A DNA stretch of 13,772 bases from Hawksworthiomyces lignivorus (taxonomy: Eukaryota; Ascomycota; Sordariomycetes; Ophiostomatales; Ophiostomataceae), in NCBI GenBank assembly GCA_002917075.1, contig NTMA01000181.1:1-13772 (forward strand), in the 5' to 3' direction. The notes beneath the pieces were generated by a model that made no database searches, was not told the origin of the DNA, and saw only the letters and a program-made list of their open reading frames with translations. The position numbers and the translations under genes are program-made. Within the stretch, counting starts at the first letter, position 1, and each line of letters begins with the position of its first letter. Below are positions 1-7,893 of the stretch, piece by piece.

Positions 1-28
1 AAAAAAAAAAAAAAAAAAAAAAAAAAAA
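1..28 (+). repeat. A28 homopolymer at the left edge, within an SRP68 intron
   Basis: At least 28 A residues; the window edge truncates it. It lies in an intron, 12 nt before a CTGAC branch site. Confidence 0.88.
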
Positions 29-65
29 CTACAGAATATGCTGACAGGTTCTCTCTGCGCTGCAG
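1..65 (+). other. 3' part of an SRP68 intron
   Basis: An A28 run (1-28) is followed by a branch-site consensus CTGAC at 41-45 (branch A at 44) and a pyrimidine-rich stretch ending in CAG at 63-65. The distance of about 21 nt from branch A to acceptor is normal for filamentous fungi. The donor and the preceding exon lie outside the window. The next exon starts at 66 with one base completing a codon. Confidence 0.82.
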
Positions 66-1977
66 CTATGCCCGGCTTCAGCTGCTGGCGGCCGAGCGGG
101 CGTACGCCCAGGCCATGGCCATGAAGGCGGCGCACGCGGCCAGCAAGAAGGGTCGCATCACGGGCCACACGCGCTCGCACATTGTGTCGCGCCTGGACAA
201 GGCGGCCAAGTACGCCGAGCACCTGGCGGGCGTGCTGCAGGACCCGGCGGCGGGCGCGGCGTCCGGCGACCGCCTCGAGGTGCGCGCCTACGCGGCGCTG
301 CTGCGGGGCGCCGCCGCGTTTGAGAAGCAGAGCTGGGCGATGTGCCTGGTCAGCTACGCGGCCGCCTGGGCCGTCTACAGCGCGCTGTCGTCGGCCGCTG
401 CTGCGGCAGCTGCGGCGCCCGGGGCCGCGCGCGGTGCCGACGTTTTCCGCGACCTGCTGACCGACACCGTCGAGCCGTCGCTGCGCTACGCCGCGTACCA
501 GCTCAAGATGCCGCGGTCGAAGCCCATCCCCATCATCGCGCGCGAGGTGCTCGCAGCCGCGTCGGCAGGCGAAGACGAAGACGACGAGGCCAGCCTCGTC
601 GCCGCCGTCAACGCTATCGATCCGGCGGTCCTGCAGCCCAAGACGGCTACTGCCGAAGGATCCAGTGCCGCAGCCACCGACGCTGCCGCCGCCGCCGCTC
701 CCGTGGTCGCCTCGTCGCGGACGCTGCGGTGGCGGTCCCGCGAGATCACGATCGAGGACGCGGCCATCGCCTCCGCGTGGGCGGCGCGCGACCAGGCCAA
801 GGCGCGGCTGGCGGCGCAGCTCGCCGGTGGCAGCGGCAGCATGGCGCCGCGCGACATGGCCGCCGCCTACGACGACCTGCTGACGGCCGGCCAGGACGCC
901 GTGGACGCCGCCAAGGCCGCCATCGACGACCTGCTGCGCGGCGAGGGCGTGCCGCCCAGCGACCCCCAGGTCCAGCTCCTCTACGTGGCCCGCACCGCCG
1001 CCAACTACGAGATGATCGGCGACCGCATCGGCCGCAACCGCGTGCTGACGGGGCCCCACGACGGCGCCCTGGCGTCGGCGGCGGCGGCATCGTCCGAGCC
1101 CGCAGAGAAGAAGAGCAAGAACGCCAAGAAGCCCGCCCGCGCCGAGGCCCCGGGCCGCGTCCTCGCCCGCCTCAAGGAGAGGGTCGTCCTCTACGACGGC
1201 ACGCTGCAGAGCCTCGACACCGTCAAGGAGCTGCCCGGCGTCGCCGGCGACGCCGAGCTGTCCGCCCAGCTCGACGCCACCTCGAAGTATTTCGTCGCGC
1301 TAAAGTATGCCATCATTCTTTGAAAAAAAAAAAAAAAATGTTTTGCGTCTGCTCTGTTTTCGCTGACTAGTCTTGCTCTCAACAGGTCCCTCGCCATCGC
1401 CCGCTCCCACACCGTGGCCGGCCGCGGCGCCAACGCGCTGGCGCTGGTCAAGCACGGCCACGACCAGTGCGCCGCCGCCGCGCCGGTCCTGATAAAGGCA
1501 CACCACAGCCATCCCGACAGCGTCGGCGAGACCGCCACCGCTGCGGCCTCCCCGCTGCGCAGCCTCGACGTCTCCGCCGCCGACGTCACCTTCCTGCGCA
1601 ACCTGCTGCAGGCCGAGCTGCAGCGCGCCCGCGCGCTGGTGGACATTGAGAAGCAGCAGCAGCAGCAACAGCAGCAGGCGTCCGCCGCCAAGGGCGCCGG
1701 CGGCGCCCCTGCTCTCTCCGAATCCCTAGGCGAGTACCCTGCCGGCGGCGTAGACCTGGAGAATATCGTGGCGTACCCGCCACGGCTGGAGCCCGTGCCC
1801 GTCAAGCCCATCTTCCTCGACATCGCCTGGAACTACATTGAGTACCCGAGCAAGGCGGGCGGCGCAGTTGGTGCCCGGGGGGCTGCTGGCGGCCAGAGCG
1901 CGCCAGCGCCCGCAGCGGCCGCGGAGTCTACCGCGCAGCAGCCACAGAAGCGCGGCTGGTTTGGATTTAAGCGATAG
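66..1977 (+). CDS. srp68: SRP68, signal recognition particle 68 kDa subunit (5' partial)
   Basis: SRP68 binds the 7SL RNA of the signal recognition particle and forms a heterodimer with SRP72, serving co-translational targeting to the ER (family knowledge). Visible exons are 66-1304 and 1386-1977, giving 609 codons plus the last base of a split codon. The first visible residues (LLAAERAYAQAMAMK) match the start of the SRP68 RNA-binding helical region. They are followed by the typical HIVSRLDKAAKYAEHL motif. After the intron comes YFVALKSLAIARSH. The C-terminal signature PRLEPVPVKPIFLDIAWNYI and the Gly/Phe-rich end GWFGFKR* are also SRP68-like. Human and yeast proteins are roughly 600-630 aa, so about 80-100 N-terminal residues should lie upstream of the window. 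The ATG at 115 is internal, because the frame stays open to the acceptor at 65. The exons are very GC- and Ala-rich with low-complexity insertions, including eight Gln codons at 1654-1677. Confidence 0.93.
1305..1385 (+). other. SRP68 intron (81 nt)
   Basis: Donor GTATGC at 1305, branch site CTGAC at 1363-1367, acceptor ACAG ending at 1385. Splicing joins AA to G to form a Lys codon and gives ...YFVALK/SLAIARSH, continuous with the family. An A16 tract (1323-1338) lies between donor and branch site. Without splicing the frame ends at the TGA at 1321-1323. Confidence 0.92.
1654..1677 (+). repeat. CAG/CAA trinucleotide repeat in SRP68
   Basis: Eight consecutive Gln codons (seven CAG and one CAA) sit in a low-complexity linker between the helical repeat region and the C-terminal signature. 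It is probably length-variable between strains; this is inference from repeat type only. Confidence 0.85.
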
Positions 1978-2331
1978 CTTATTAAAAAAATGCTAGGAGA
2001 GGAAGGCTCTCGAAGGGCGTCTGTAAAAGTCAATACTGGTGCATGGTCACTTGCGTGCCGTGTGTAGCGGTGCCAGGTGATGAAAATCGATGTGGAGGTA
2101 CAACTAGAAACCCTAAAATATATATGAAAGACTATGAAAAATACAATCACCGGCATTCGGCGTCCCAAAACCACTTTATAAAATGATATTCTATTTATGA
2201 CACAGATCACTTTTATCTATCTTGATACGCCGTTTCGGCTCCAATTGTTACACTATGAAGCATATGTCTAAATATTGCCTACTCCAAGTTCCTATCCCAA
2301 AAAGATTATAGAAAATGGCCGCTGGGTATCT
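1978..2331. other. Convergent 3' intergenic region, SRP68 / Atos-type gene
   Basis: 354 nt separate the SRP68 stop (TAG, 1975-1977) from the TGA (2332-2334, minus strand) of the Atos-type gene. The sequence is AT-rich relative to both genes, with A7 at 1983 and an AAATATATAT stretch near 2117. It must hold both 3' UTRs and both poly(A) sites. I see no canonical AATAAA for either gene and no RNA gene. A C-box-like GTGATGA at 2078 has no matching D box nearby. Confidence 0.7.
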
Positions 2332-5300
2332 TCACGTCGTCGCATTTTGATCGTCCTTCTCGTCTGGCACACTCTTCTGAACCTCTAGCGATCTAAGCCG
2401 TTGCGAGAGCAGGCCCTCGGCGGCCGCAGGACTACCGTTGATCATGGGCACGAAGGCATTGCCTCCGTATCCGATCTCACCCTTGTTGAGTTTTTTGTAC
2501 AGTGGCGGAGTCGGGGCGGGGATAAGGATGCCTTGGGCAGGCTCATCTGTCTTTCTTTCTCTGCTTCCAGAGGCCTGCTCCTGTTCGTCCATCTTCTTCA
2601 TGCCAGCAGCAGCTGCTGCATAGCTTGACGATGCATGGCTCGTCAGTTGACTGGCGGACGATGACAGTGGAGAGCGCGAAGAGCCTAATGGGACTGGCTC
2701 AACAGGGATGCTGCTGTCAGCAAAGCTAAACGAGGAGTCGGCCGGCCTCTGGTTTAAGTGCCTAGGCAGCGAAGGCAGCCTTAGCGGAGGAACCGGTGGC
2801 GGCGACGGCGACGACTGCTGGATGCCGAACGCCTCGAAAGCGTGCGACACACTTTGCGTGGTGAAGGTGAAGCCGGAGCTCCGCCGCCGGTACGCCTTCT
2901 CGGACGCGAGAGCTGCGCCAGGGCCGCCACCGCCAAAATGGTTGTTTATGTTGGTACTACCCACACCACTCATCGGCGGGTGCATCACGCGAATTGGCTT
3001 GTACGGCGAATAGCGCGGTTCTGGAAAGGTCAATTCGTTCCGCAACTTCTCTTTCCCGTCGGGAACGCGATTTGCAAATACAACGCGGATGCTCTTGTAC
3101 AGATAATAGCGCCCGCGAGATGGACAGCATATGTGCAAATGGATCAGATAGCGCAAGATTGGTCGCTCCGATGCGGAGAGATCGCCCTGGGATGGCAAAT
3201 TGTCGATTATAGGCCCAGCCGAGTAGCTCCGCTGGCGGATAAATGTCTTTGTGCCGGGCTCCATGTTTGCCAGGTCATAGGGAATTAAAAAGAGCTTCAC
3301 AGCAGTCTTGTTCTGGTTCTTGATGATGATCTGAAGTTGTCCTTGCTGCGGGATTCGATAGGACCCGCCGGGCGGTGCTTTTGGACCATGCTGGCGACGT
3401 CTGTGCGAGCGTGCCGCGGCGTTTGCTGCTTTGCGCGTATCTGAATCAGATAAATCAATGCGCTCAACATGGACGTCTTCCATGACAGTGTCTGCTCCAG
3501 GTAGTTGATCTGCGTTCACATCATCTGTATCCGCATTTTGGCTACTTTCAAGACCACCATTTGTTGATCTATCGTCCACGCCCTGCGCTGGACGGGCACG
3601 GGACTCTGTTCGCCTGCTCGGCATCATGGCCTTGCGCTTCGAACGCTGTTCCGCTTCCAGATTCGGTAGGCCATTCTCCAAGTCTACCATACCAACATAC
3701 GGACTAGGGCCGTCTTCTGCTTTAGATCTGCCGTAGGACGTGGTGGCATAGCTGTAGAAGACGGCAGAGAATGGGAGCGTGACATGGGCCGGACACCGAA
3801 GGCTCGGCTTGCATTTGGCTCCAAGACCGAGGACGCCAATCTGGGCCAGAAAATCTAGAGGTTTAGACGGCGTCGTGGACATGCGCCCTCGGAGAATGCT
3901 CTCTTCATAAGATCCCACCATAGACGCATGCTGCAGCGGGGAGGTGTCAGAGGCGAAAGACGGGCGTCGAGACCGAGCAAATGCTGGCGTCTGAGGTGTG
4001 GATGCTGGCTGGAAGGGAGACGTTGAAGAATTGTGATGATTGGGGGTTGAAGAGAGCGACCTTCGTGGTTGGTGAGCTTGGTATGGAAAGGGAGTCTCGC
4101 GACGTGTGCTTCCTGGCGTCTGCCGTGAAAGCGGATGGGATGGGAATGGGACAGGATACGGCGAAGACTGAGACGAATAGCTGTGTGACTGCGAAGCAAA
4201 GTGCAGTGTGTGGCGACGTGTATTGGTCCTGAGGTTGCTGCTACCGTTGGTCGGACTGCCACCAAAGGCAATGTCGACATTGTTCATAGGAAGGGTGATA
4301 TCTGCGGTATCGTCGTCATAGTTGCTCTGGGATTGGACGAGCGGGCTCGTCGGCGGCTTGTACACGAAGCTAGATGACAAAGAAGAAGACGGCGACGGCA
4401 CGCTAGACCGGAAGACACCGAGCTCCGCCAAGGACGATACCGGGGTAGAACGGTGGTCATAAGAGAATGGCATGTAGTTTCGTGGCGGCGAGGTAGCCAA
4501 CCAGGAGTCGCTGGTGTCCGGTTGGAATGACTGGCTAGTATCGACCTGTTCGGCTCCTTTTTTCCGGGCTGCTCCTGAGCCGCGTCCTGCCGCCTCGTCC
4601 GACCTACGGCCATGGTCTCTGTCGGAATCGACCACAGTGAAATCGCCGCTGTGGAGGGCCGAACGGGGTCTCTCGATATTGAGACCGTCCTCAAGCCGTG
4701 CGGCGGCTTCAGCATCATGATCGTGTGCTTCTAGAGGGATCCTCTCTGGCGTAATGTCGACAGCTGGTAGTAGAGCTGCCGTTGTGGGAGTTCCTGCTGA
4801 AGGTGATCTAGGACTTTGAGTTGGCGATTGGGATCTTCGCATGTGGAAGAGAGTCTCGAGCTATGAAGAACCATATTAGAAAACGCAGATTTGATATAAG
4901 AGGAAAGGAGTCTAAAAAAAGGAACACCTACATGTCGATTGGGAATCCAAGTTGGGCTCTCCCCTCGCTTGAGCCTCTCAATTAGTTCAGCACGGTCTGT
5001 AACCGGATCAGACGAGTCTCGGCTCGGCGGTGTCTTTGGTGGAGGCGGATCGGGCAGAGGCTGCTGCGTCTCAGAAGAGGTGAAAGGATGAGCAGCCATA
5101 GCAGCAGTAAGGGCATGAGGGCTGTCAGGCAGCGGACCCTCGCAAAGCTCAGTCCGTATGCTCTCTTCTGACATCCTTCTCGAGTGGTACGGGGACGAGG
5201 CTCTTGGTGGAGGAATCGAGATGGGCTTCGAAGGAGACGTAGGGACCTGGTCTGGAGATGGTGGCAGCCGTGGAGGAGAGGACTCTTTCTGAGAACGCTC

Positions 5301-5342
5301 GTCCTGCAGGGCGAGGTCCAGACTGTCCTCAAACATAGGCAT
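2332..5342 (-). CDS. Fungal Atos-like protein (DUF4210 / FAM214 family), two exons
   Basis: Exons (minus strand) are 5342-4932 and 4860-2332, coding for 979 aa. The start ATG at 5342 opens MPMFEDSLD. A short conserved block spans the splice junction at residues 131-143 (TWIPNRH/LETLFH). A long Ser/Pro-rich, probably disordered region follows. The DUF4210 motif is at about residues 451-508 (MVGSYEESILRGRMS ... HVTLPFSAVFYSY). The Atos C-terminal domain is at about 637-759, with GSYRIPQQGQLQIIIKNQNK, FIRQRSYSAGPIID, LRYLIHLHICCPSRGRYYLY and VFANRVPDGKEKLRNEL. The tail is Ser/Pro-rich. In animals, Atossa/FAM214 proteins are nuclear regulators of gene expression. Fungal members have been annotated under the Pfam name 'chromosome segregation during meiosis', but the function here is not shown by sequence. 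There are no membrane segments or signal peptide. It is divergent from FYV7 across 2.55 kb and convergent with SRP68. The family call is strong, the role uncertain. Confidence 0.9.
4861..4931 (-). other. Intron of the Atos-type gene (71 nt)
   Basis: On the minus strand: donor GTAGGT at 4931-4926, a CTAAT branch-like site in the last 25 nt, and acceptor CATAG ending at 4861. It is a phase 0 intron joining WIPNRH to LETLFH in frame. The length is not divisible by three, so retention shifts the frame. Confidence 0.9.
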
Positions 5343-6081
5343 GGTGTCGACTGTCGAGTGTCGTGTGGGGAGAGGTGAAAGAAAACCAGGTGGAAGGAAG
5401 GCTTGCCAGGATATGAGCCCCCTTCCCTGGCACTTGGGGGAGAATTTCCCGTCTGCTCAGGGTACAGAAAGGTGTTAGATAGCGCTAGAGACGGTCAGGA
5501 TGCTTGTCACGATTTCGTCGTAGGATGCTGCGCTCGAGGCACCGTATGTGAAGACATAAGAAGCTAGGCCAAACCCCAGCTTGCTGCAAGGCTGTATGCG
5601 ACGAAGTAGAGAGGGAGGGAGTGTTTCTGAGAGAAGAGCGAAGCCTATATGCGAATATAAGAAACAGACAAGAGAAAGAAGGTGTTGCAATATTCGGTGC
5701 TATCTCTGGCTGTCGTTATTATCGTCGTTATCACGGCAGGTCGGCCAGTTCTGTATTGCAAGGTCGTGTGTCCAGCAGGCGCTACGGAGCAGGTATGCAG
5801 GGAGACCAACCGGGCCTAACTAAAGCAGCGGTCAACCAGCATATGACTGCCAGCGGGTGTTTTTAGTGGTAATTGCACGATTTGCCGTAGCGGTGTCGGC
5901 GTTAGCTAGATTGGGGTAGAAAGTGGAGAGAGGCCAAATGGGCTGCGAAGAAATAGCGGAAGAGAGTGGGCGAGATCTGTGGATGACTGTAACAAGCAAG
6001 TGAATGAGGCGAAAAAGGAAAAAAGGGGGGGATCTGCTGTGCTATATAAGAGAAAATATGAATAAAAGAAGAGAAAGAAAA

Positions 6082-6107
6082 CGAAGAAAACGAAGAAAAC
6101 GAAGAAA
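6082..6107. repeat. 9-bp purine-rich tandem repeat (CGAAGAAAA, nearly 3 copies)
   Basis: Units are 6082-6090 and 6091-6099 (identical) and 6100-6107 (one base shorter), inside an A/G-rich stretch at about 6050-6128. On the minus strand this is the pyrimidine-rich type of sequence common upstream of fungal transcription starts. Confidence 0.85.
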
Positions 6108-6568
6108 CGAAAATGAGTCGAAGAGCGATTTTTTTTCTTTCTTTCTTAAGCTGAGGTAGAAGAGGAAGAAGAGTAGAAGAGTCGTGGTCAGTTGATGAGG
6201 GAGAAAAAGGCTCTGCTATAATACGATTATACGATGCTGACAGGGCTCTGGGGGGGGGAAGCTGCACAGACTACGACAAAGGAGGCAGAGGCGCCTGCTG
6301 TTCAGGGAAACTGGTGCTACAGCGGTTATGGAAGGAGCGTAGCATGCCTGCAATTTGCCGAATGCGGGAGGAAAGTGCGGTTGGCCTGACCCAGCCAGCG
6401 CCAATACTTTGTAAAAAGTACGGTGCCTCAGTGCCACAGTGCATCGAGTGCTACAGTATGAATACGCCAGAGAGAATACGCCATAGAGAGAGCACCATAT
6501 AGCCATGCAATAGCAGGGAAGCAGGGAGAGGCGTGCGTGACCAGCAAGATTCCCACACGTCTGCCATG

Positions 6569-6589
6569 CAGGTTACAGGTTACAGGTTA
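6569..6589. repeat. 7-bp tandem repeat (CAGGTTA x3)
   Basis: Three perfect head-to-tail copies of CAGGTTA, followed by C. It is not a TTAGGG-type telomeric unit. No gene overlaps it. Function is unknown; it could be a simple slippage repeat or clustered binding sites. Confidence 0.85.
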
Positions 6590-6659
6590 CGTATTGATAT
6601 TATCACAATTTGCCTCAAGTTTCATTCCCTACCTCCGCCTACTTAGCCTTTGGCCCAAC

Positions 6660-6667
6660 TGACGTCA
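6660..6667. promoter_or_regulatory. TGACGTCA, perfect CRE/ATF-type bZIP palindrome
   Basis: The 8-bp palindrome matches the consensus bound by ATF/CREB-type bZIP factors in fungi. It lies in the divergent region, about 1.3 kb upstream of the Atos start and 1.2 kb upstream of the FYV7 start. The match is exact, but occupancy is inference. Confidence 0.45.
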
Positions 6668-7069
6668 GGAAATGTTAGAGTGTTCCATTATAAGCCTGAA
6701 GCCCATTCTAATACTTGGCAGACAGTGGTAGTTGGCGCCACTTGGCTGGGCAATAAAGCCCAGAGAAAGAGACCAAAGGGACCGTCGGCAGAAGCCCCCT
6801 CTTTTCAGCGTTTGTTTTGACAGACAAGGGTAATACTCCTTTGTGTTCGGGTTCTCTTTCGCTTCCTTTGTTTCCATTTTCACGGGAGCCACGAGCTGAA
6901 GACAAGGAAGATGGTCAGAGAGCGTCAGAAGTGAATGGAGCCAGGGAGCCTCGGGAGCACAGAATGCGTGAGAGAGCGTGAGGGAGAATGCTCGCAAAAA
7001 GCACGGGAGAGAAGAGCCTTGGTCCAGTGGATCATTGGTGCTTTGTTTCACGCCACTGCTGGACGGGCG

Positions 7070-7076
7070 TGACTCA
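7070..7076. promoter_or_regulatory. TGACTCA, Gcn4/CPC1 (AP-1)-type bZIP site
   Basis: Exact match to the 7-bp site recognised by Gcn4/CPC1-type bZIP factors of general amino acid control, 818 bp upstream of the FYV7 ATG. Ribosome biogenesis genes respond to nutrient status, so a link is plausible but not shown. Confidence 0.4.
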
Positions 7077-7565
7077 GATTGAGTGCTGCTGCACCTGAAC
7101 GGAGCGTATTAGGCGGTTCCACACCTCCATCAAGAACGCCATGAATTGGAGAATGAGTACCGTCACCCATTGAACTGGCCCCCATTGCTCCGTAAGTGAA
7201 TCCTAATTAAGACAAACGCAACCTGCATCGAGTGTTGCATTCTCAGCGAGAGTCTCCCTCCTATGCGCTCACTTTAATGGCACACGCTAGCGCCCGTTTT
7301 CTGACTGACCGCTCGACGCATTGACGCCTAGGGAATAGAGGAATGTGCGCTATTCAAGACTGGCCGCCTTTTATTGCCGGTAGAAAAAAAAAGAGAAGGA
7401 AAATGACAGGATGCAAAGGAGAAAAGGAAAAGTTTGGTCGTGCCGAATCAGACGATGGAGTTGACAAAAACAAAAACAGGAGATGCGAGTGCGAGAGGAG
7501 AAAGTCGTAAGACACGATATGAAAAAGGCCGCTGCTGTGAGGGCTTTTTGTCTCCCCTCTGCGAC

Positions 7566-7577
7566 TAAATCGATTTA
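7566..7577. promoter_or_regulatory. 12-bp perfect palindrome TAAATCGATTTA
   Basis: A perfect inverted repeat centred on ATCGAT. A second ATCGAT occurs at 7632-7637. Palindromes of this size can be dimeric factor sites. No specific factor is assigned. Confidence 0.35.
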
Positions 7578-7628
7578 ACTCACCATCCTGTTTGCAGCGA
7601 AGCCGAAACGCTGGCAGGCCACTGCATT

Positions 7629-7652
7629 CTTATCGATTAGCCTTATCTTATC
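7629..7652 (-). promoter_or_regulatory. Cluster of three GATAAG sites
   Basis: CTTATC occurs at 7629-7634, 7642-7647 and 7647-7652 (the last two share one base). On the minus strand these read GATAAG, matching the WGATAR consensus of fungal GATA factors such as AreA/NIT2. Closely spaced pairs are the preferred arrangement for those factors (family knowledge). The cluster is about 240 bp upstream of the FYV7 ATG. Confidence 0.4.
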
Positions 7653-7713
7653 GCATGGCCAGAAAAAAATAAGTCTGAACGCTGGACGTCCTTGAGATCG
7701 CAGTGCACCTCGT

Positions 7714-7872
7714 ATGCGACAACACCGTTCAAATACTCAATTCCAGCCTCTTCTGGCCTCTCCTTGCAACTCGTCTTCAATTGCCTCTGAAAAACTCTAC
7801 CTATTATACTTGAAACCGAACATCTTTTTGCCGAGCTGTACCAAAAAAAAAAAAAAAAAAAAAAAAGACTAG
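7714..7872 (+). other. Possible upstream ORF of FYV7 ending in poly-lysine
   Basis: ATG at 7714 opens a 52-codon frame that runs through the whole A24 tract as eight AAA (Lys) codons (7843-7866), then GAC and TAG at 7870-7872. The stop lies 21 nt before the FYV7 ATG, in a different frame. It looks like no known protein. It matters only if transcription starts upstream of 7714, which sequence alone cannot tell. Runs of AAA codons are known to slow or stall ribosomes. Confidence 0.3.
7843..7866 (+). repeat. A24 homopolymer in the FYV7 leader/promoter
   Basis: Twenty-four consecutive A residues end 27 nt before the FYV7 ATG. As DNA, poly(dA:dT) disfavours nucleosomes and marks fungal promoters. 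If transcribed, it would be an A-rich 5' leader able to bind poly(A)-binding protein. The exact length is uncertain because homopolymers are error-prone. Confidence 0.9.
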
Positions 7873-7893
7873 CAGACAATAAAGAAAGTCGCC

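Larger units (their letters stand above)
5343..7893. other. Long divergent intergenic/promoter region, Atos-type gene and FYV7
   Basis: About 2.55 kb separate the two divergent start codons, with no ORF that looks like a conserved gene. I found no tRNA, 5S rRNA or transposon signature. Contents from left to right: an ATG-free stretch (minus strand) next to the Atos start, with the first upstream ATG at 5557 opening a 16-codon ORF (5557-5507); TATATAAG at 6043-6050; purine-rich repeats at 6050-6185 interrupted by a pyrimidine run at 6129-6147; a G9 run at 6250-6258; a 7-bp tandem repeat at 6569-6589; TGACGTCA at 6660; TGACTCA at 7070; palindrome TAAATCGATTTA at 7566; a GATA cluster at 7629-7652; a pyrimidine-rich stretch around 7730-7800; and A24 at 7843-7866. 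It presumably holds two core promoters and long leaders. A lineage-specific gene or a long non-coding RNA cannot be excluded from sequence alone. Confidence 0.7.

Noticed and set aside
342..1370. 342-codon plus-strand frame overlapping SRP68
   Set aside because: Arg/Pro-rich shadow frame typical of GC-rich coding DNA. It runs through the intron poly(A), whereas the SRP68 frame has family motifs.
2078..2084. C-box-like GTGATGA in the SRP68/Atos 3' region (possible C/D snoRNA)
   Set aside because: No D box (CTGA) at suitable distance and no terminal stem.
4842..4842. ATG at 4842 as the true start of the Atos-type protein
   Set aside because: The frame continues upstream to a clean acceptor at 4861, and the 5' exon supplies an in-phase conserved motif across the junction.
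6665..7051. 128-codon minus-strand open frame in the divergent region
   Set aside because: No recognisable domain, mixed composition, no good splice or start context. More likely chance, although a lineage-specific small protein is not excluded.
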